Assembly: GCA_002336115.1 (NCBI GenBank)
Contig: DDEN01000061.1
Span: 64,823 to 128,822, forward strand
Origin: Chitinophagaceae bacterium UBA1953
Lineage (GTDB): Bacteria; Bacteroidota; Bacteroidia; Chitinophagales; Chitinophagaceae
Direction of reading: 5' to 3'
DNA length: 64,000 nucleotides
How positions within the stretch are numbered: the stretch's first letter is position 1; every line of letters begins with the position of its first letter. A program made the translations under genes and the position numbers. A model generated the notes under the pieces. The model searched no databases, was not told where the DNA came from, and saw only the letters and a program-made list of their open reading frames with translations. Shown here piece after piece: positions 59,236 to 64,000 of the stretch.

Positions 59236-59856
59236 ATGAGTACAAGAAAAAGGTGGACAAAGCAAGGGGAAACAAGAGAATCTCTGCTTCGATTAAGAGA
59301 AAGAAGAAAATGGCAGATTGCTCTCAGGCGTTATGTGATTGAAAGAAACAAAAATTCGTCCTATGCTCCTTACTTTGGTTTGGATATAGATAGTTTCCGA
59401 AACTGGATCGAAATACAGTTTACAGATGGGCTAATGTGGGAAAGCCATGGGAAAAGCTGGCAGTTTGACCATGTTATTCCGGTTGCATACTTTAATTTTG
59501 AGGATGAGGAGGAGCTGAAGTTGTGCTGGAACTTTATCAATATAAGGGTTGAGCCTCTTGAGGAAACAAAAGGAAGGGGAAGTAAGCTCGATCTTCTTGC
59601 CTCAAAAGCTTTTTTTGAAGAACTATATAATAAAACCGGCTATTCTGTTTGTCGTCAACTACTCGAAAAACTCCGTCAAATTGAACAAGCAGAAGTTATA
59701 AATACGGAAAAACAGCAAAAATTCATCGTGGGTAACAAACCCTATCTCGAAATGCTCTCCAATTATTCAAATTTTGAGTACGAGCTGCTAAACAGCGGTC
59801 GTAACAGGGATGAGGTTCTTAAAGAAATCGAATTCTTTAAAAGCTACAATCAGTAA
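59236..59856 (+). CDS. HNH-type endonuclease-like protein
   Basis: 206 residues from the ATG at 59236; a longer reading begins in the palindrome and is not credible. Central region WQFDHVIPVAYFNFED with D78-H79, then ELKLCWNFINIRVEPLEETK (N102), matches phage- and bacterial-type HNH nucleases (pattern W-x-x-D-H-x-x-P then C-x-x-x-x-N-x-R-P-L...N...KG), although the third metal ligand is not clear (E109-T111-K112-G113). A basic N-terminus and helical C-terminus (KLRQIEQAEVINTEKQQKF) flank it. 26 bp before mnmG; could be a domesticated or mobile nuclease. Confidence 0.75.
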   Translation: MSTRKRWTKQGETRESLLRLRERRKWQIALRRYVIERNKNSSYAPYFGLDIDSFRNWIEIQFTDGLMWESHGKSWQFDHVIPVAYFNFEDEEELKLCWNFINIRVEPLEETKGRGSKLDLLASKAFFEELYNKTGYSVCRQLLEKLRQIEQAEVINTEKQQKFIVGNKPYLEMLSNYSNFEYELLNSGRNRDEVLKEIEFFKSYNQ

Positions 59857-59867
59857 GTTCATTGAAA

Positions 59868-59875
59868 TAACTTTG
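59868..59875 (+). promoter_or_regulatory. -7 element of mnmG promoter
   Basis: TAACTTTG, 7 bp before the mnmG ATG at 59883; no good TTG upstream. A nearly leaderless transcript is implied. Confidence 0.4.
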
Positions 59876-59882
59876 CACAACT

Positions 59883-61751
59883 ATGTTTCCAGAATACGAT
59901 GTTATTGTTGCCGGTGCAGGCCACGCCGGTTGTGAAGCTGCTGCCGCTGCCGCCAACAGGGGCAGCAAGGTGTTACTCATTACCATGAATATGCAAACCA
60001 TTGCTCAAATGAGCTGTAATCCTGCTATGGGTGGAATTGCTAAAGGACAGATTGTTCGGGAAATTGATGCGCTGGGCGGTTACAGCGGTATCGTGAGCGA
60101 CAAAAGTATGATTCAGTTCAGAATGCTCAACAGGTCCAAGGGGCCTGCAATGTGGAGCCCAAGAACACAAAATGACCGTATGTTGTTTTCTGCAACTTGG
60201 AGGGAAATGTTGGAAAACACCCCTAATGTTGATTTTTACCAGGACATGGTGAAGGCTCTTTTGGTAAAAAATGGCCGTTGTTATGGAGTGATCACAAACC
60301 TCGGTCATGAGATAAAAGCAAAGGCTGTGGTTATTACCAGTGGTACATTTCTTAATGGAGTTATTCATATTGGTGAAAAACAACTGGGTGGTGGTCGTAT
60401 TTCTGAAAAAGCTTCAACAGGCATAACAGAGCAATTGGTTGAACTGGGTTTTGAAAGTGCCCGGCTTAAAACGGGAACCCCACCTCGTATAGATGGCCGA
60501 AGCCTTGATTATTCAAAAATGGAAGAGCAGAAAGGAGATGATGAAATAACCGGCTTTTCTTATATGGATATTCCGAAAATTAAGCCGGAAGAGCAAAGAA
60601 GTTGTTTTATTACTTACACCAATGAAAAAGTACACCAGATATTAAAAACCGGCTTTGACCGTAGCCCGATGTATCAGGGTCGCATTCAAGGAACCGGGCC
60701 AAGATATTGCCCGAGCATTGAAGACAAAATCAATCGATTTGCCGATCGTGACCGCCACCAGTTATTTGTTGAGCCAGAAGGCTGGAATACAGTGGAAATT
60801 TATGTTAATGGTTTTTCTACGTCTCTCCCAGAACAGGTTCAGTATGAAGCACTTAAAACCGTTCCCGGTTTTGAAAACTGCCGCATGTTTCGCCCGGGTT
60901 ATGCTATAGAATACGATTATTTTCCCCCTACACAGCTTGATTATACGCTGGAAACCAAGAAGTTACAAAATCTGTTCTTCGCAGGTCAAATAAATGGAAC
61001 CACCGGTTATGAAGAAGCGGCCTGCCAGGGACTTATTGCCGGCCTTAATGCTTCTTTAAAAGCAGCAGAACTTGATCCGTTTATTTTGAAAAGGAGCGAT
61101 GCTTATATTGGTGTACTTATTGACGATCTGATCAGCAAAGGAACAGATGAGCCTTACCGTATGTTTACAAGTCGTGCAGAGTTCCGCACACTGCTGCGTC
61201 AGGATAATGCAGACCTGCGATTAACCCAAAAAAGTTTTCGTATTGGCCTTGCTTCGAAGGAAAGATGGGAGAAAACGCACAACAAACTACAGGCTGTGGA
61301 GCAACTAAAAAGCCTGTTGGCCGAAACGGTTATCTCTCCTGCTGAAATCAACAATTTTCTTGAACAGAAAAACAGCGCCCCACTTGCACAGAAGCAAAAA
61401 GCTCTGCAGTTGTTACTCCGCCCAGGCATTCAGTTGCAGGAGCTTATCAACGCTTCCCCAACATTACAACAACTATCGGCAACGAACAACCGTGAAATAC
61501 TGGAACAGGTGGAAATACAGGTAAAGTATGATGTGTATATTGAAAAAGAAAAAGACCTGGTTCGTCGTATGAGTCAGCTTGAGGACCTTGAAATTCCTTC
61601 TTCATTTGATTATGATAAAATTTCGTCGCTAAGTACAGAAGCATTACAGAAGTTTAAAAAAATAAAACCACGTACACTCGGGCAGGCATCCCGCATTTCT
61701 GGTGTAAATCCAAGCGATGTACAGATTCTGATGGTTTTTATGGGGAGATAG
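59883..61751 (+). CDS. mnmG: tRNA uridine-5-carboxymethylaminomethyl modification enzyme MnmG (GidA)
   Basis: 622 residues. FAD-dependent partner of MnmE that installs the cmnm5 group at U34 of tRNAs. N-terminal FAD site DVIVAGAGHAGCEAAAAAAN, then MSCNPAMGGIAKGQIVREID, GVIHIGEKQLGGGR, RLKTGTPPRIDGRSLDYSKM, QGRIQGTGPRYCPSIEDKI and a helical C-terminal MnmE-binding domain (ISGVNPSDVQILMVFM). Length typical. mnmE is not in the window. Confidence 0.97.
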   Translation: MFPEYDVIVAGAGHAGCEAAAAAANRGSKVLLITMNMQTIAQMSCNPAMGGIAKGQIVREIDALGGYSGIVSDKSMIQFRMLNRSKGPAMWSPRTQNDRMLFSATWREMLENTPNVDFYQDMVKALLVKNGRCYGVITNLGHEIKAKAVVITSGTFLNGVIHIGEKQLGGGRISEKASTGITEQLVELGFESARLKTGTPPRIDGRSLDYSKMEEQKGDDEITGFSYMDIPKIKPEEQRSCFITYTNEKVHQILKTGFDRSPMYQGRIQGTGPRYCPSIEDKINRFADRDRHQLFVEPEGWNTVEIYVNGFSTSLPEQVQYEALKTVPGFENCRMFRPGYAIEYDYFPPTQLDYTLETKKLQNLFFAGQINGTTGYEEAACQGLIAGLNASLKAAELDPFILKRSDAYIGVLIDDLISKGTDEPYRMFTSRAEFRTLLRQDNADLRLTQKSFRIGLASKERWEKTHNKLQAVEQLKSLLAETVISPAEINNFLEQKNSAPLAQKQKALQLLLRPGIQLQELINASPTLQQLSATNNREILEQVEIQVKYDVYIEKEKDLVRRMSQLEDLEIPSSFDYDKISSLSTEALQKFKKIKPRTLGQASRISGVNPSDVQILMVFMGR

Positions 61752-61905
61752 ATAATTGATGGCTTATAACAACAGAAAGGTAATTTTCTGACAATGCTTT
61801 TCCCTTAAAATCCCACTGGTATCTTTTGTTTGGATGTTTATAAAGATTAACTACGACAAAATTCGTTTATTACCCATTTTTGTTTCATCATTTCTAATAC
61901 AGGAC

Positions 61906-61928
61906 ATTCAGTTGAATACCAACTGAAT
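61906..61928 (+). terminator. Hairpin between mnmG and the TonB receptor gene
   Basis: ATTCAGTTG (61906-61914) and CAACTGAAT (61920-61928), loop AATAC, followed by TGTTTTATT. Acts as terminator of mnmG or as a leader structure or operator, 30 bp before the next ATG. Confidence 0.5.
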
Positions 61929-61958
61929 TGTTTTATTATCGATTAATTGAATTAATGT

Positions 61959-64000
61959 ATGAAACAAAGCAACCTCTTAACTATTTTTCTCTTTTTGTTT
62001 TTTGCCGCACAGGCACAAACATCAAAACAGGGAAAAATAACCTGTAAAATCACCGACAGCGAACAGCAACCCTTATCAAATATTACTGCCGAGCTTATCC
62101 GCAGTACAGATAGCGGTTTAGTCAAAACGGCTATTTCAGATCAGTCAGGTATTGTAGAGTTCGAGCAGCTTTCTGCAGGATCGTATCTTGTCCGCACATC
62201 TTCGGTAAGCTACCGGGAGTACACATCTTTACCTGTTGTAATCAGTGAGCAGCATCAGGCAGTGGTTGTTAACGGTATTATATTGTCGCCTGTGTCTGTA
62301 CAGCTAAAAACCATAGAGGTAACTGGCCGTAAACCTTTCATCCAGAAAATGAATGATCGTATTGTGGTGAATGTTGAAAACAGTGTAATCAATGCCGGAA
62401 GTTCGGCTTTTGATGTTCTTGAACGTTCACCCGGCATTTTAATTGATGCTAATGATAACCTCAGCATGCGGGGGCGGAATGGTGTTATTATTATGATTGA
62501 CGGGAAGCCAACACCCATGAGCGGAACAGATCTGGTTAATTACCTTCGCAGCCTGCCAGCAAATGCTATTGAAAGGATTGACCTTATTACTAACCCCTCA
62601 TCAAAATATGATGCAGCGGGAAATGCCGGGATTATTGATATACGTTTGAAAAAAGATCAGCGTTACGGAACGAATGGTTCTGTAACAGCCGGTTATGGTC
62701 AGGGTGTTTATCCTAAAGCAAATACAGGAATTAATTTCAATTACCGGAATAAAAGGGCGAACATTTTTGGCAGTTACAATTACAGTTACCGCAAACAGAT
62801 GAACCATCTTTTGCTTGATCGTAATTTTTATACTAACGGGCAGTTTTCAGGAAAAGATTTGAAAGACAATTTTGCAACCATTCCATTAAGTTTGAAAGCA
62901 ATAAGACTGGGTGCTGATTTTTTCCCATCTTCCAAAACCATTCTCGGATTTGTAATAAATACCAATCTTAATTACATACGCCCGAACAGCGGAAACAGTT
63001 CTGTTGTTATTGATGATCAGTATCAGCCGGTTTATAATTTTGGTTCTGATACAAAAGCTTACAATCAGAATAAGAATACTACTCTCAACATCAATTTCAA
63101 ACATAGGTTCGACAGCACAGGAAAAGAACTTACGGCTGATGCCGATTATGGATACTTCGGCTCCAGAAACAGCTCTTCTGTTTTTACCAGGTATTACAAA
63201 TTAAACGGCACTCCTTTACAGCCCGATTATCAACTTGATTCGTATCAGAAAGGGCTATTAAGCATTATTTCTTTAAAAGCTGACTATGTTCATCCTATGG
63301 CAAAAAATTCAAAGCTGGAAACCGGTTTTAAAACCAGTAATGTACACACCAATAATGATGCACATTTTTATGACATGAGCGATGGAACACCAAAGGACGA
63401 TGTAAATAAAACAAACCAGTTTTTTTACGATGAGAATATCAATGCAGCTTATATAAACTGGAAAAAAGAGCATAAAAAATTTGATGTGCAGATAGGGCTA
63501 CGTACCGAGAATACAAATGTAAAAACGAAACAGGTGAAAGGAAATATTAACTGGGATAGTTCATACACTCAACTTTTCCCAAGTGCATTTTTCAATTACA
63601 AAATCAAAGAAGATCAGGTGCTTGGGCTGTCGGTAAGCCGACGCATCGACCGGCCCGGTTATTCACAGCTCAATCCTTTTCTTTTCCTGATTGATGTAAC
63701 AACATATTCTACAGGAAACCCTGCTCTTCTTCCACAGTTCACATGGAGCTACGAATTTAGCTATACGGTTAAAAGTATTAATTTAACCTTCGGCTACAGT
63801 CATACAAAAAATGTTCAGAATATTGTTATTACACGGTTTAAAGATGTGTTCCCGACTATCCCGTCAGATGATAATGTAACAGTACAAATACCAGTAAATC
63901 TTCAATCGTCCGATTATCTTGGATTAACAGCCGCAATACCTGTTAAGGTAAAAAAATGGTGGAACATGATTAACAACGTCAATGTTTTTTATAACCAGTT
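61959..64000 (+). CDS. TonB-dependent outer-membrane receptor (OMP_b-brl family), C-terminus cut by window edge
   Basis: At least 680 residues; open through the window end. Signal peptide (TIFLFLFFAAQAQ), then a carboxypeptidase-regulatory-like beta domain (28-110, GKITCKITDSEQQPLSNITA, SDQSGIVEFEQLSAG), then the plug (120-240: DVLERSPGILIDANDNLSM, NGVIIMIDGKPTP, IERIDLITNPSSKYDAAG, NAGIIDI) and the start of the barrel with alternating aromatic and polar residues. It resembles Bacteroidota outer-membrane beta-barrel receptors that lack a SusD partner; substrate unknown. Confidence 0.9.
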   Translation, partial: MKQSNLLTIFLFLFFAAQAQTSKQGKITCKITDSEQQPLSNITAELIRSTDSGLVKTAISDQSGIVEFEQLSAGSYLVRTSSVSYREYTSLPVVISEQHQAVVVNGIILSPVSVQLKTIEVTGRKPFIQKMNDRIVVNVENSVINAGSSAFDVLERSPGILIDANDNLSMRGRNGVIIMIDGKPTPMSGTDLVNYLRSLPANAIERIDLITNPSSKYDAAGNAGIIDIRLKKDQRYGTNGSVTAGYGQGVYPKANTGINFNYRNKRANIFGSYNYSYRKQMNHLLLDRNFYTNGQFSGKDLKDNFATIPLSLKAIRLGADFFPSSKTILGFVINTNLNYIRPNSGNSSVVIDDQYQPVYNFGSDTKAYNQNKNTTLNINFKHRFDSTGKELTADADYGYFGSRNSSSVFTRYYKLNGTPLQPDYQLDSYQKGLLSIISLKADYVHPMAKNSKLETGFKTSNVHTNNDAHFYDMSDGTPKDDVNKTNQFFYDENINAAYINWKKEHKKFDVQIGLRTENTNVKTKQVKGNINWDSSYTQLFPSAFFNYKIKEDQVLGLSVSRRIDRPGYSQLNPFLFLIDVTTYSTGNPALLPQFTWSYEFSYTVKSINLTFGYSHTKNVQNIVITRFKDVFPTIPSDDNVTVQIPVNLQSSDYLGLTAAIPVKVKKWWNMINNVNVFYNQ

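Noticed and set aside
59167..59856. Longer start of the HNH gene at 59167
   Set aside because: The extra 23 codons are the translated palindrome and the -7 promoter element; no homology expected and the start overlaps the upstream stop codon.

Overview
The window is chromosomal DNA from a member of the Bacteroidota, most likely of the Chitinophagales (Chitinophagaceae-like). The evidence is: Bacteroidota-type promoters (TTG, 17-20 bp, then TAnnTTTG) before several genes; lineage-typical families (DUF2480, IPExxxVDY, a TonB-dependent receptor with a carboxypeptidase-like plug extension, PadR-PspC pair, LuxR-type response regulator with a TPR histidine kinase); many short lipoproteins and secreted proteins of unknown function; and AT-rich intergenic DNA. 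No phage, insertion sequence, CRISPR array, rRNA or tRNA gene was recognised.

Layout. 0-8 kb (minus strand): a truncated PLP aminotransferase, then a block in which a TPR-containing sensor kinase and its NarL/FixJ-type regulator lie directly upstream of a four-gene operon of exported proteins (a predicted cysteine-peptidase-like protein, a Cys-rich protein, a protein with two PLAT-like beta modules, and a Lys/Gln-rich protein). 8-15 kb: small secreted proteins, CorA, a DUF2480 protein and a periplasmic PpiD/SurA-type foldase. 14.7-15.3 kb is a 594-bp gene-free gap with two exact DnaA boxes and a very AT-rich flank. 15-26 kb: NadA, KdsB, dCMP deaminase, an aminotransferase, a leaderless HtrA-type protease with a zinc ribbon and a YbjN-like tail plus its partner, the beta clamp DnaN, and a sterol-desaturase-family hydroxylase. 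26-33 kb: PadR/PspC envelope-stress pair, GcvT, ComB. 33-42 kb: a SNF2 helicase with two SWIM fingers, FeoB, an M28 peptidase, pterin dehydratase. 42-49 kb (minus strand): a selenium operon (mnmH ... selD) with two exported paralogous proteins embedded in it, one carrying 46-residue repeats, then Rho. 50-56 kb: AsnS and an overlapping operon of DUF3089, GT-C, GT2 and DUF2304 proteins for lipid-linked glycosylation. 56-64 kb: a chromate transporter whose start is out of frame, NadD, FeoA, YbeY, a CAP-domain protein, a 49-bp near-perfect palindrome made of parS-like half-sites, an HNH-type nuclease, MnmG, and the first 680 codons of a TonB-dependent receptor.

How parts fit together. DnaN, MnmG, the parS-like palindrome and the DnaA-box cluster are compatible with an origin-proximal position, but that is inference. 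SelD and MnmH together make 2-selenouridine in tRNA; MnmG modifies the same wobble uridine, so the window holds two arms of U34 modification. FeoB and FeoA are both present but 18 kb apart. Several exported proteins (0.8-5 kb, 43.7-46.4 kb) have no recognisable function and are the best places to look for new biology.
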